Assembly (NCBI RefSeq): GCF_938028825.1
Contig: NZ_CALIZP010000051.1
Span: 1-59,641 of the forward strand
Direction of reading: 5' to 3'
From: an uncultured Cardiobacterium sp.
Lineage (GTDB): Bacteria; Pseudomonadota; Gammaproteobacteria; Cardiobacteriales; Cardiobacteriaceae
Length of the DNA stretch: 59,641 nucleotides
The translations under genes and the position numbers were made by a program. Positions 25,897-34,261 of the stretch are shown piece by piece (within the stretch, counting starts at the first letter, position 1; every line of letters begins with the position of its first letter). The notes under the pieces were generated by a model. That model was given only the letters and a program-made list of their open reading frames with translations. It was not told the DNA's origin and searched no databases.

Positions 25897-27309
25897 TCAA
25901 CCTCTGTCGAAATATTCAATCAGCCGGTAAATCTGCCGGTTCGCGCTTTTCATCTGTTCCAGCGCAGCCTGATAAGGGCGGTAATCCCAGGTAACAAGCC
26001 CCTTGTTTGCATCGCGGTTGGATTCGTCGCTTTGGCCTTCCGGGTCGTTGTCCTGGTAGGCGAGCCAGTGCCAGCCGACACAGGCGCGGCTTTTCAGCAG
26101 TTCCATGATGAAGTTTTGGTAGAAGTAGCCCCGCTCGGCCTGGCTTTTCACGATCCAGCCCGCGCCGGAGGTGTTCGCCATGCCGGTGTCCTCACCCTTG
26201 ACGTAAAACTCGGTAATCATGAACGGCTTGCCCGCCCACCGTTCCCAGTCGCGCATTTGCACCGCTTCCGGCTGCCATTTGTGGTAGTGGTTGATGGAGA
26301 TGATGTCCATGTATTTGCCCGCTTCGCGGAAGATGGCTTCGCTTGCCAGTTCTTCGCGGTGCTGGTTGAAGCGGCAGCCGAGGTAGAGGCGGTCGGGCGC
26401 GTAGCGGCGGGTGGCGCGGGTAACTTTTTCCAAATAGGTGCGGATGTAGTAACCCAGGAAATCCCGACGGTCACTGTCGCCGATGTCGGCAGTCGTGCTT
26501 TTGCGCCCTTTGCGCGCATCCAGCCAGCGTTGGGCGGCAATATGGCCGGGATCGCCCGCAGGCAGCAGGGTGAGGAAGCGGTCAAGGGCATCATTTTTCC
26601 ACGGCAATTCGTTGTCGGTGAAGTAGCCGATCATGTAGGGGTCGCGGGCATAGGGGATGAGTTTGCGGGCTTCGGATTCGACGAAGCGGTCAAAGCGTGG
26701 GTCAAAGACACGGACGATGTCGTTGGGATAACCCTGCCAGCCTGCTTTGCCCCGGAAATCGCCCTGCTGTTTGAGGTATTCGCGGAATTTCTGCATGGGC
26801 TCGATGTAGGCGCAGTAGGTGAAGCGGCGGCGGGCCGCCTTGATTTCGTTGATGCTGGTCCAGCCGCCACCGCCGTTGAAACCCGCGTCCTGCAACATTT
26901 GTATGGTTTGCTCCGCCCAGTTGGCAAGGGAGCCGTATTTTTGCTTGAGCGCACTCTGGCTGCGTTTGGACGGGCCGGTGAAGAGGGCCGCCGGGGCGAC
27001 GTGGATAAAGGGGTTGCCCGTGGGGTCGACCAGCCACCAGCGGCCGTTGGCCTTCGTTGTATGAAAGCGGCCGGTGCGGGCGAAGGGGTTGCCCGCCTGC
27101 CAGCCGCCGAAGGCGTTTTTCTGCGGGTCTGCGTTCCGGGTGTCGAAGCCGGACAGCAGGTCAACGGTGCGGGCAAGGTAGGATTGGTAAGCGGCACCGG
27201 GTTCTTCTTTGGCTTCTACGCGGTAGCCCTGTTCGGCAAGCGCCCGGTGTGCGGGCAGTGCTATCAGGGGCAAGGCGGCGGTCTGGGCGATGAAGGTACG
27301 GCGTTTCAT
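25897..27309 (-). CDS. Exported agarase-like (TIM-barrel) glycoside hydrolase
   Basis: It encodes 470 residues from ATG 27309, which follows AAGGAA. The N-terminus (MKRRTFIAQTAALPLIALPAHRALA) has a twin-arginine-like signal. The mature protein opens with GRWWLVDPTGNPFIHVAPAAL, the usual start of agarase and related barrel hydrolases. It continues with YFTDNELPW and MITEFYVKGED, whose Glu residues are candidate acid/base and nucleophile. The phrase IISINHYHKW fits a barrel strand. Substrate cannot be read from sequence; a polysaccharide is likely. The open frame extends into dapE upstream, but that part is a shadow. Confidence 0.72.
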   Translation of the reverse strand: MKRRTFIAQTAALPLIALPAHRALAEQGYRVEAKEEPGAAYQSYLARTVDLLSGFDTRNADPQKNAFGGWQAGNPFARTGRFHTTKANGRWWLVDPTGNPFIHVAPAALFTGPSKRSQSALKQKYGSLANWAEQTIQMLQDAGFNGGGGWTSINEIKAARRRFTYCAYIEPMQKFREYLKQQGDFRGKAGWQGYPNDIVRVFDPRFDRFVESEARKLIPYARDPYMIGYFTDNELPWKNDALDRFLTLLPAGDPGHIAAQRWLDARKGRKSTTADIGDSDRRDFLGYYIRTYLEKVTRATRRYAPDRLYLGCRFNQHREELASEAIFREAGKYMDIISINHYHKWQPEAVQMRDWERWAGKPFMITEFYVKGEDTGMANTSGAGWIVKSQAERGYFYQNFIMELLKSRACVGWHWLAYQDNDPEGQSDESNRDANKGLVTWDYRPYQAALEQMKSANRQIYRLIEYFDRG

Positions 27310-27343
27310 GCTGGATTCCTTGTGCTGTTGGGAAAGCTGTTTG

Positions 27344-28483
27344 TCAGATCCGCCGCCACAATTCGCGCACGGTGTCTTCGTAGATGGCGGCGAGCGGGGC
27401 GAGGTCGGCGATGCGGACGTGCTCGTCGGTTTGGTGGATGCTCTTGTTGACGGGGCCGAATTCGATGACCGCCGCGCCGCTTTTGGCGAGAAAGCGGGCA
27501 TCCGAGGTGCCGCCGCCGGTGTCGTAATCGAGGGCGATGCCGCAGTGGCGGGCGACGGCGCTGCGCAGTGCCTGTTTGAGAGCGGTGTTTGCGGTGAGGA
27601 AGGGTTCACCGCTGAGTTTCCAGCGGTATTCGGCGCGGGTTTCGCGTTCTGCCATGAGCGGCTCGATGAGGGCGATGGTTTTTTGTTGCAGGTGGCCGCT
27701 GTGGTGTTCGTTGTTGTAGCGCCAGTTCATTTTGCAGGCGGCGGTCGCGGGGACGACGTTTTCCGCGCCGCTGCCGCCTGCGATGTTGCTGACCTGGAAG
27801 GAGGTCGGCGGGAAGTGGGCGTTGCCGTTGTCCCACACGGTGGTGCCGAGGCGCTGGATGACGGCGGCAAGCGCGTGGATGGGGTTGCGCGCGTTTTCCG
27901 GGTAGGCGACGTGCCCCTGTTTGCCGTGGATGGTGAGGTGCAGGTGCAGCGAGCCGCGCCGCCCGTGCCGCGCCCGGTCGCCAAGCTGGGCGTGGCAGGA
28001 GGGTTCGCCGACGAGGGCATAGTCGATGCGGGTGCCTTCGTCATGCAGTTGTTGCAGCACGGCCCGGGTGCCGTGGATGCCGTCGCCTTCTTCGTCGCCG
28101 GTGAGCAGCAGGGCGAGGGTGCCGCTGTGCGGCGCGGCGGCGAGGCGTTCGAGGGCGACGGTCATCGCCGCCACGCCCGCTTTCATGTCGGCGGCACCGC
28201 GTCCGTAGAGGTTGCCGTCGCGCAGGGTCGGGGTGAAGGGCGGCGATTGCCACAGGGTTTCGTCGCCGGGCGGGACGACGTCGGTGTGGCCGGCAAACGC
28301 GACAAGCGGTGCGCCGCTGCCATGCGTCGCCCAGAGGTTGTCGGTGTCGCCGAGGCGGAGGTGGCGCACGGTGAAGCCAGCCGCTTGCAGGCGCGCGCCG
28401 ATGAGTTGCTGGCAGCCGGCGTCGTCGGGCGTGATGGAAGGGCGGCGGATGAGGTCGTGCAGGAGGTCGAGGGTGGGGTTCAT
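27344..28483 (-). CDS. dapE: Succinyl-diaminopimelate desuccinylase
   Basis: A 379-residue M20-family enzyme of lysine and peptidoglycan synthesis, cutting succinate from N-succinyl-LL-diaminopimelate. Motifs: FAGHTDVVPPGD (metal His/Asp), YGRGAADMKAGVAAM (bridging Asp), TGDEEGDG (catalytic Glu pair) and GGTSDARF near the end (metal His region). An ATG at 28510 is also in frame but overlaps the -10-like TATACAAT on this strand; ATG 28483 gives the normal length. Divergent from the ABC-transporter operon. Confidence 0.95.
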   Translation of the reverse strand: MNPTLDLLHDLIRRPSITPDDAGCQQLIGARLQAAGFTVRHLRLGDTDNLWATHGSGAPLVAFAGHTDVVPPGDETLWQSPPFTPTLRDGNLYGRGAADMKAGVAAMTVALERLAAAPHSGTLALLLTGDEEGDGIHGTRAVLQQLHDEGTRIDYALVGEPSCHAQLGDRARHGRRGSLHLHLTIHGKQGHVAYPENARNPIHALAAVIQRLGTTVWDNGNAHFPPTSFQVSNIAGGSGAENVVPATAACKMNWRYNNEHHSGHLQQKTIALIEPLMAERETRAEYRWKLSGEPFLTANTALKQALRSAVARHCGIALDYDTGGGTSDARFLAKSGAAVIEFGPVNKSIHQTDEHVRIADLAPLAAIYEDTVRELWRRI

Positions 28484-28503
28484 GAGGATGCTTCCGGAGG
28501 GGG

Positions 28504-28540
28504 TTGACATTGTATAGACATGCAGGGGGCTTGGTGTAGA
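28504..28540. promoter_or_regulatory. Overlapping divergent promoters of dapE and the ABC operon
   Basis: On the plus strand TTGACA (28504-28509) and, further on, TAGAAT (about 28535); on the minus strand TATACAAT in the same bases. The 89-base gap must serve both directions, so the two promoters overlap. Confidence 0.4.
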
Positions 28541-28572
28541 ATTGCCCCCCTTTCTTTCTTTTGGAGGCCCCG

Positions 28573-29346
28573 GTGAGCGAGATTCCTGCTTTGCAAGCTG
28601 TTGATATTCACAAGTCCTTCGGCGAGGTCGAGGTGCTGAAAGGGATTTCCCTGACCGCGCACCGGGGCGATGTGGTGTCCATCCTCGGCTCCTCCGGTTC
28701 GGGCAAGAGTACGTTCCTGCGCTGTCTGAATTTTCTGGAAATGCCGGATCGCGGCGAGGTGCGCGTCGCCGGCGAGGTGGTGCAAATCAGGGAGAAGAAG
28801 GGGACGCGCGAAGCGGGCAGTCTGCGCCAGATTCAGCGGGTACGCTCGAAGCTGGCGATGGTCTTCCAGAATTTCAACCTGTGGCAGCACAAGACGGTGT
28901 TGCAAAATCTGATTGAGGCGCCGGTGCACGTTTTGAAAGTGCCGAAGGCGGAAGCGATGGAACGCGCGGCGGCGCTTCTGCACAAGGTCGGTCTGTATGA
29001 CCGTCGCGATTATTATCCGAACAGGCTTTCCGGCGGGCAGCAGCAGCGGGTGGCGATTGCCCGTGCGCTGGCGATGGAGCCGGATGCCCTGTTGTTCGAC
29101 GAACCGACTTCGGCGCTCGACCCGGAACTGGTCGGCGATGTGCTGCGCCTGATGCAGGAATTGGCAGCCGAAGGGCGGACGATGATTGTCGTCACCCACG
29201 AAATGGGCTTCGCCCGCGAGGTATCGAGCCATGTGATGTTCCTGCATCAGGGGCAGATCGAAGAGGAGGGACCGCCGGAAAAGCTGTTTTTCCACAGCGA
29301 ATCCGAGCGCGTCCGGCAATTTTTGTCCAACAGCCTGAAAGGATAA
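28573..29346 (+). CDS. Polar amino-acid ABC transporter ATP-binding protein
   Basis: About 257 residues. Walker A is GSSGSGKST, the signature LSGGQQQR, Walker B ALLFDEPTSALDPE, and the switch His lies in VVTHEMGFARE. The overall pattern (VSILGSSGSGKSTFLRCLNFLE, DRRDYYPNRLSGGQ) is that of HisP/ArtP/GlnQ importers. The GTG at 28573 is chosen because GGAGG (28563-28567) sits five bases before it; the frame is open from a TTG at 28561. It is the first gene of a six-gene importer operon, followed by three binding proteins and two permeases. Confidence 0.93.
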   Translation: MSEIPALQAVDIHKSFGEVEVLKGISLTAHRGDVVSILGSSGSGKSTFLRCLNFLEMPDRGEVRVAGEVVQIREKKGTREAGSLRQIQRVRSKLAMVFQNFNLWQHKTVLQNLIEAPVHVLKVPKAEAMERAAALLHKVGLYDRRDYYPNRLSGGQQQRVAIARALAMEPDALLFDEPTSALDPELVGDVLRLMQELAAEGRTMIVVTHEMGFAREVSSHVMFLHQGQIEEEGPPEKLFFHSESERVRQFLSNSLKG

Positions 29347-29349
29347 ATC

Positions 29350-30120
29350 ATGAAAAAAACACTCGCCCTTGCCCTCGCAGCAGGCTTTGCCGCCCAGTCC
29401 TTCGCCGCCGGTGATGTTCTCGTTCTCGCCGCCGAAGGCACCTATCCGCCCTTTTCCGAAATCAAGGACGGCAAGATGACCGGCTTCGACATCGACATCG
29501 GCCTTGCCCTCTGCGCCGAAATGAAGCGCGAATGCCGCTTCGAGCAAATCGACTGGGAAGCCCTGATTCCGGCGCTGAAAACCAAAAAAATCGACGTCAT
29601 CGTCGCCTCCATGAACGACACCGCCGAACGCCGCGAAAGTGTCGCCTTCACCGACCCGTATTACACCAACCCCGGCATCTTCGTCCGCGCCAAAGGCAGC
29701 AGCATCGAGCCGACGCCCGAAGGCGTGAAAGGCAAAAACGTCGGCGTGCTGCGCGCCTCCATCTTCGACAACTACGTCACCGACAAATTCCCCGATGCCA
29801 ATATCCGGCGCTACACCGGCCAGGAAGAAGCCAACCTGGACGCCGTTGCGGGCAGAGTTGACCTGCTCTTTGCCGACAAAGTCGTGATGGAAGAAGGCTT
29901 CCTGCAACGCGACGAAGGCAAAGATTTTGAAGCCGTCGGCCCGGAAGAGAACGACAAAAAATACTTCGGCGAAGGCATCTCCATCGCCGTGCGCAAAGAA
30001 GACAACCGGCTGCGCGAAGACCTCAACGCCGCGCTGAAAGCCATCCGCGCCAACGGCGAGTACAAAAAAGTGAACGACAAATACTTCAAGTACGACGTCT
30101 CCGGCGGCACCGCGCAATAA
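29350..30120 (+). CDS. Amino-acid ABC transporter binding protein, paralogue 1
   Basis: It encodes 256 residues with a signal peptide (MKKTLALALAAGFAAQSFAA). The mature protein is a type II periplasmic binding protein of the Lys/Arg/Orn/His group: TYPPFSE, MTGFDIDIGLALC, MNDTAERRESVAFTDPYY, and a C-terminal EDLNAALKAI. Glu29, three residues before the conserved Tyr32, occupies the position of HisJ/LAO Asp11, which contacts the ligand side chain; a Glu here is as in ArtJ. It follows the ATPase by three bases. Two close paralogues come directly after. Confidence 0.92.
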   Translation: MKKTLALALAAGFAAQSFAAGDVLVLAAEGTYPPFSEIKDGKMTGFDIDIGLALCAEMKRECRFEQIDWEALIPALKTKKIDVIVASMNDTAERRESVAFTDPYYTNPGIFVRAKGSSIEPTPEGVKGKNVGVLRASIFDNYVTDKFPDANIRRYTGQEEANLDAVAGRVDLLFADKVVMEEGFLQRDEGKDFEAVGPEENDKKYFGEGISIAVRKEDNRLREDLNAALKAIRANGEYKKVNDKYFKYDVSGGTAQ

Positions 30121-30156
30121 CGCCCGCTCCCACACCACAAACCACAAGGTGCAACC

Positions 30157-30939
30157 ATGAAAAAAATCCTGACCCTCGCCCTCACCGCCGTCCTCGCCGC
30201 CCTCGCCGCCCCGGCCATCGCCGCCGGTGACGTGCTCGTTTTCTCCACCGACGGCTCCTACCCGCCGTTCTCCGAAACCGGCAGCGACGGCAAAATGACC
30301 GGCTTCGACATTGACATCGGCCTTGCCCTCTGCGCGCAAATGAAGCGCGAATGCCGCTACGAGCAACTGGACTGGGAAGGCCTCATCCCGGCGCTGAAAA
30401 CACACAAAATCGACGCCATCGTTGCCTCGATGAACGACACGCCGGAGCGCCGTGAGAGCATCTCCTTCACCGACCCTTATTACTCAAACCCCGGCATCTT
30501 CGTCCGCGCCAAAGGCAGCAGCGTCGAGCCAACGCCCGAAGGCGTCAAAGGCAAAACCATCGGCGTGCAGCGCGCCACCATCTTCGACAACTACGTGACC
30601 GACAAATTCCCCGATGCCCACATCCAGCGCTACACCTCGATAGAAGAAGCGAACCTGGACGCCGTCGCCGGCCGCCTTGACCTGATCTTTGCCGACAAAT
30701 TCGTCATGCAGGACGGCTTCCTGCAACGCGACGAAGGCAAAGACTTCGAGCAGGCAGGCGCCGACGTCAACGACAAAAAATACTTCGGCGACGGCATCTC
30801 CATCGGCGTGCGCAAAGACGACGACAAACTGCGCGAAGACCTGAACGCCGCCCTGAAAGCCATCAAGGCAAACGGCGCATACAAAAAAGTGAACGACAAA
30901 TACTTCAAGTACGATATCTCCGGCGGCACCGCCAAATAA
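30157..30939 (+). CDS. Amino-acid ABC transporter binding protein, paralogue 2
   Basis: It encodes 260 residues, signal peptide MKKILTLALTAVLAALAAPAIAA. Very similar along its length to the flanking paralogues (MTGFDIDIGLALC, MNDTPERRESISFTDPYY, DKYFKYDISGGTAK). The residue three before the conserved Tyr35 is Asp32, where paralogue 1 has Glu and paralogue 3 Asn. The 36-base spacer before it resembles the spacer before paralogue 3 (both end CCCC/CCAC-AAGGTG-), so the duplicated unit included its leader. A Correia-like element begins two bases after its stop. Confidence 0.92.
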   Translation: MKKILTLALTAVLAALAAPAIAAGDVLVFSTDGSYPPFSETGSDGKMTGFDIDIGLALCAQMKRECRYEQLDWEGLIPALKTHKIDAIVASMNDTPERRESISFTDPYYSNPGIFVRAKGSSVEPTPEGVKGKTIGVQRATIFDNYVTDKFPDAHIQRYTSIEEANLDAVAGRLDLIFADKFVMQDGFLQRDEGKDFEQAGADVNDKKYFGDGISIGVRKDDDKLREDLNAALKAIKANGAYKKVNDKYFKYDISGGTAK

Positions 30940-30941
30940 TG

Positions 30942-31039
30942 CCAATCCCGGGAATTAAGCCGAGAAGGCGGCGCGGCGAAGACAGTACAGATAGTACGGC
31001 GAGACGCGCCAACACACTCAGATAATTTTCCGGGATTGG
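30942..31039 (+). mobile_element. Correia-like miniature inverted-repeat element
   Basis: A 98-base segment bounded by inverted ends CCAATCCCGGGAATTA (30942-30957) and TAATTTTCCGGGATTGG (31023-31039). Its core, AGACAGTACAGATAGTACGG (30980-30999), differs by one base from the Neisseria Correia-repeat core as I recall it (AGACAGTACAAATAGTACGG), and the flanking GGCG-rich bases also resemble it. The terminal repeats differ from the Neisseria TATAGTGGATTAAA ends. It occupies the spacer between binding-protein paralogues 2 and 3. Confidence 0.7.
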
Positions 31040-31078
31040 TATAACCGCCCCGCTCCTACATAACCCCAAGGTGGACAC

Positions 31079-31855
31079 ATGAAAAAAATCCTGACCCTGG
31101 TGCTTGCCGCCGCCATCACCGCCCCGGCCTTTGCCGCCGATGACGGCGTCCTCATCCTCGCCACCAACGGCACCTACCCGCCGTTTTCCGAAATCGACGG
31201 CAGCGGCCACATGACCGGTTTCGACATCGACATCGGCCTCGCCCTCTGCGCCGAGATGAAGCGCCAGTGCCGCTTCGAGCAAATGGACTGGGAAGGGCTG
31301 ATTCCGGCGCTCAAAGCCAAAAAAGTCGATGCCCTCGTCACCTCCATGAACGACACGCCGAAACGCCGCGAAAGCGTCGCCTTCACCGATCCCTATTACA
31401 GCAACCCCGGCCTCTTCGTCCGCGCCAAAGGCAGCAACATCGAGCCGACCCCGGAAGGCGTCAAAGGCAAAACCATCGGCGTGCTGCGCGCCTCCATCTT
31501 CGACAACTACGTGACCGACAAATTCTCCGACGCCAACATCCAGCGCTACACCTCGCAGGAAGAAGCGAATCTGGATGCCGTCGCGGGCCGAGTCGATCTG
31601 CTCTTTGCCGACAAAATCGTGATGGAAGACGGCTTCCTGCAACGCGATGTCGGCAAAGACTTCGAACAGGCGGGCGCGGAAGTCAACGACAAAACCTACT
31701 TCGGCGAAGGCATCTCCATCGCCATCCGCAAAGACGACGACAAACTGCGCGAAGACCTGAACGCCGCCCTCAAAGCCATCAAGGCCAACGGCGCATACAA
31801 GAAAGTCAACGACAAATACTTCAAATACGACATCTCCGGCGGCACGGCGCAATAA
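31079..31855 (+). CDS. Amino-acid ABC transporter binding protein, paralogue 3
   Basis: It encodes 258 residues, signal peptide MKKILTLVLAAAITAPAFAA. Same fold and motifs as the two preceding genes (MTGFDIDIGLALC, MNDTPKRRESVAFTDPYY, DKYFKYDISGGTAQ). At the ligand side-chain position it has Asn30 instead of Glu or Asp, which would weaken binding of a positively charged side chain. AAGGTG is the ribosome site. The permease gene begins three bases after its stop, so it is tied to the membrane part despite the element inserted upstream. Confidence 0.92.
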   Translation: MKKILTLVLAAAITAPAFAADDGVLILATNGTYPPFSEIDGSGHMTGFDIDIGLALCAEMKRQCRFEQMDWEGLIPALKAKKVDALVTSMNDTPKRRESVAFTDPYYSNPGLFVRAKGSNIEPTPEGVKGKTIGVLRASIFDNYVTDKFSDANIQRYTSQEEANLDAVAGRVDLLFADKIVMEDGFLQRDVGKDFEQAGAEVNDKTYFGEGISIAIRKDDDKLREDLNAALKAIKANGAYKKVNDKYFKYDISGGTAQ

Positions 31856-31858
31856 CCC

Positions 31859-32575
31859 ATGCACGGCTACACCATCCTCTTCGCTTACAAAGAGCAACTC
31901 GTCAAGGGTGCACTCGTCACCCTTGAACTCGCCGTCTGCGGCCTCCTCGTCTCCCTCATCTTCGGCATCCTCGCCTGCCTCGGCAGCATGCACAAAAACC
32001 CCTGGCTGCGCCTGCCTGCCGTCGCCTACACCACCCTGGTGCGCGGCGTGCCCGACCTCATCCAGCTCTTCCTCATCTACTACGGCGGCCAATACCTGCT
32101 GAACGCGCTGACCACCGCCCTCGGCTGGCCGCACCTCGACCTCAGCCCCCTCTACACCGGCATCTTCGTCATCGGCTTCGTCATGGGTGCCTACATGGCC
32201 GAATCCTTCCGGGGCGGCTTTCTCGCCATCCCCAAAGGGCAAATCGAAGCCGCGCGTGCTTACGGCCTCCCGCGCAGCACCATCTTCTGGCACATCTCCT
32301 GGCCGCAAATGCTGCGCTACGCCCTGCCGTCGCTCGGCAACAACTGGCTGGTCTTGATGAAAAACACCGCGCTCGTCTCCATCATCGGCCTGCAAGACAT
32401 CGTGCGCATCGCCAATTCCGCCGCCCGCACCGCGCAAAAAAAAGACCTCTACGCCGGCTTCTGGTTCTACGGCGCGATGGCGGGCTACTTCCTCCTCCTC
32501 ACCACCCTCTCCATCGCCATCCTCTGGTGGCTGCGGCGGCGCTACTCCGTCGGCTACGAACAACAAGGACAATAA
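31859..32575 (+). CDS. Amino-acid ABC transporter permease, first subunit
   Basis: It encodes 238 residues with five predicted membrane helices and the binding-protein-dependent transport motif near EAARAYGLPRSTIFWHISWPQMLRYALPSLGNNW. The subunit resembles HisQ/ArtQ: TTLVRGVPDLIQLFLIYYGGQYL is the helix pair conserved in the family. It pairs with the next gene to make the heterodimeric channel. It ends where the next gene begins, at 32575/32576. Confidence 0.92.
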   Translation: MHGYTILFAYKEQLVKGALVTLELAVCGLLVSLIFGILACLGSMHKNPWLRLPAVAYTTLVRGVPDLIQLFLIYYGGQYLLNALTTALGWPHLDLSPLYTGIFVIGFVMGAYMAESFRGGFLAIPKGQIEAARAYGLPRSTIFWHISWPQMLRYALPSLGNNWLVLMKNTALVSIIGLQDIVRIANSAARTAQKKDLYAGFWFYGAMAGYFLLLTTLSIAILWWLRRRYSVGYEQQGQ

Positions 32576-33256
32576 ATGAACCACTCCGAACTCCTCATGT
32601 GGCTCGGCGGCCTGTGGCAAACCCTGTGGCTGGTCGGCCTCTCGCTCGCCATCGGCCTCACCATCGCCATCCCCTGCGGCGTCCTGCTCGCCGCGCGCTG
32701 CGCCATCCTCTGGAAACTGCCCGTGATGGCCTTCAGCTACATCTTTCGCGGCACGCCGATGCTCGTCCAGCTCTACATCTTCTACTACGGCATCGGCCTC
32801 GTCATCGGCCGCATCCCCGGCGTACGCGAACTCGCCCTGTGGCCGCTCATGCGCCAGGCCTGGCCGTGGGTCATGCTCTCCTTCATCCTGAACACCGCCG
32901 CCTACACCGCCGAAATCGTGCGCGGCGCGATTGAGACCACCCCGCGCGGCGAAATCGAAGCCGCCAAAGCCCTCGGCATGAGCCGCAACCAGATCCGCAC
33001 CCGCATCATCCTGCCGGGCGCGCTGCGCCGCGCCCTGCCCGCCTACGGCAACGAAATCATCTTCATGCTGCACGGCTCGGCGATTGCCAGCACCGCCACC
33101 CTGCTCGACATCACCGGCGTCGCCAACACCCTCTACACCAAAACCTACGAACCCTTCGGCCCCTTCCTCACCGCCGCCGCCATCTACCTCGCCATCACAC
33201 TGTGCATCGTCGCCACCTTCCGCCTCATTGAAAAACAGCTTAGCGTCTCACTCTGA
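32576..33256 (+). CDS. Amino-acid ABC transporter permease, second subunit
   Basis: It encodes 226 residues, HisM/ArtM-like: FRGTPMLVQLYIFYYGIG, FILNTAAYTAEIVRGAIETTPRGEIEAAKALGM (the ATPase-contact loop) and a C-terminal TYEPFGPFLTAAAIYLAI. Five hydrophobic helices. It is the last gene of the operon and is followed by a rho-independent terminator. One ATPase, two permeases and three binding proteins make up the set. Confidence 0.92.
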   Translation: MNHSELLMWLGGLWQTLWLVGLSLAIGLTIAIPCGVLLAARCAILWKLPVMAFSYIFRGTPMLVQLYIFYYGIGLVIGRIPGVRELALWPLMRQAWPWVMLSFILNTAAYTAEIVRGAIETTPRGEIEAAKALGMSRNQIRTRIILPGALRRALPAYGNEIIFMLHGSAIASTATLLDITGVANTLYTKTYEPFGPFLTAAAIYLAITLCIVATFRLIEKQLSVSL

Positions 33257-33262
33257 CCTGAT

Positions 33263-33295
33263 AGCCCGCCAAGAGAGACAACAGCGGGCTTTTTA
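33263..33295 (+). terminator. Rho-independent terminator of the ABC operon
   Basis: AGCCCGC (33263-33269) and GCGGGCT (33284-33290) form the stem, followed by TTTT. Confidence 0.88.
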
Positions 33296-33381
33296 ACATC
33301 TAAAAACCGTAATCCCGACGGCACATACAAATACGTACATTAGGATGCGCAATCCTGCACAAATCCATTTGGGAGACCACA

Positions 33382-34137
33382 ATGAAACGTACCCTGCTCG
33401 CCGCATTCTTCAGCACCGGCATTCTGTTCACCACACCGCAAGTCCAGGCACAAATACTTTACGATTGGAGCGATACCTTCTGGATTGACAAGACAGTAAA
33501 CGAGAATATCGAACGCAACAAAAAAGCCCTACAAAAATTAAAAAGTGAAAATAGCCATTCAACCAGCAGCGAATCTGCCAAACAGGCTACGACCACACAA
33601 AACGTCCATAAATACAAACATAGCGACAGCACGACGCACGAAGTCAATGAAGCCATGTTCGCCGCACTCGCGCAGCAACTCAAAAACAAAGGCAGTTATA
33701 ACGATCAAAGCGAACAGCAACTCACCGCCCTGAAAAACGCCAATCTCATCAAACAGGTCCGGCAGGCTCTCGAATCTGAAGGCTACGACACAACCAGCAT
33801 TGCCACTGCAACCGCCTATGCGATCACTATCAGCTACGGCATCGCCAACAACCTCGATCTCAGCCAGCTCAAAGCCCACGGGCTGGTGCACCAGTTGCAG
33901 GAAGTCATGGAAGAAGACAGCACCATGCAAAGCCTGTCCAATACCGACAAACAGAAAATGGCCGAGACCCTGTACTGGATAGGCAGCCTGGAAATGGCGA
34001 TGTACATGGAAGCCCAAAAGAATGGCGACAGCCAGGCACTTGGCATCATTGCCAACGATGCCCGCTCGATACTCTCCATGCTGGGCGTATCCGGCGACCA
34101 GATTACCCAAGGCAGCAACGGCCTGGAAATCCGCTGA
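33382..34137 (+). CDS. Exported protein, probably DUF6683 family
   Basis: It encodes 251 residues with a signal peptide (MKRTLLAAFFSTGILFTTPQVQA) and a GGGAG ribosome site. A Ser/Thr/Lys-rich low-complexity stretch (residues 46-80) precedes a helical domain of about 150 residues (AMFAALAQQL, IATATAYAITISYGIANNLDL, DKQKMAETLYWIGSLEMAMYMEAQ, ARSILSMLGVSGDQI), which resembles the DUF6683 proteins of gammaproteobacteria. Role unknown. A small lipoprotein gene follows after 124 bases. Confidence 0.72.
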   Translation: MKRTLLAAFFSTGILFTTPQVQAQILYDWSDTFWIDKTVNENIERNKKALQKLKSENSHSTSSESAKQATTTQNVHKYKHSDSTTHEVNEAMFAALAQQLKNKGSYNDQSEQQLTALKNANLIKQVRQALESEGYDTTSIATATAYAITISYGIANNLDLSQLKAHGLVHQLQEVMEEDSTMQSLSNTDKQKMAETLYWIGSLEMAMYMEAQKNGDSQALGIIANDARSILSMLGVSGDQITQGSNGLEIR

Positions 34138-34261
34138 TGGCCTGAACAGACTGCCTCGCACGGCGGGCCCAAACCCGCCGTCCTGCGTTGCCACCATAAA
34201 CGCCAACACCCGCCAAGCGGGATAACTACGCGGTTTTTACCCAAACAACCAGGAGAACCAC

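Noticed and set aside
28480..30405. 641-residue minus-strand frame opposite the ABC ATPase and binding proteins
   Set aside because: Antisense shadow; repeated blocks in it mirror the repeated binding proteins on the other strand.
29350..31855. Tandem repeats as a CRISPR or satellite array
   Set aside because: The repeat unit is a whole gene of about 780 bases encoding a binding protein; no short repeat/spacer structure was found here or elsewhere in the window.
30905..33073. 722-residue minus-strand frame opposite paralogue 3 and the permeases
   Set aside because: Antisense shadow of three certain genes; runs of charged residues and Gly without any domain.
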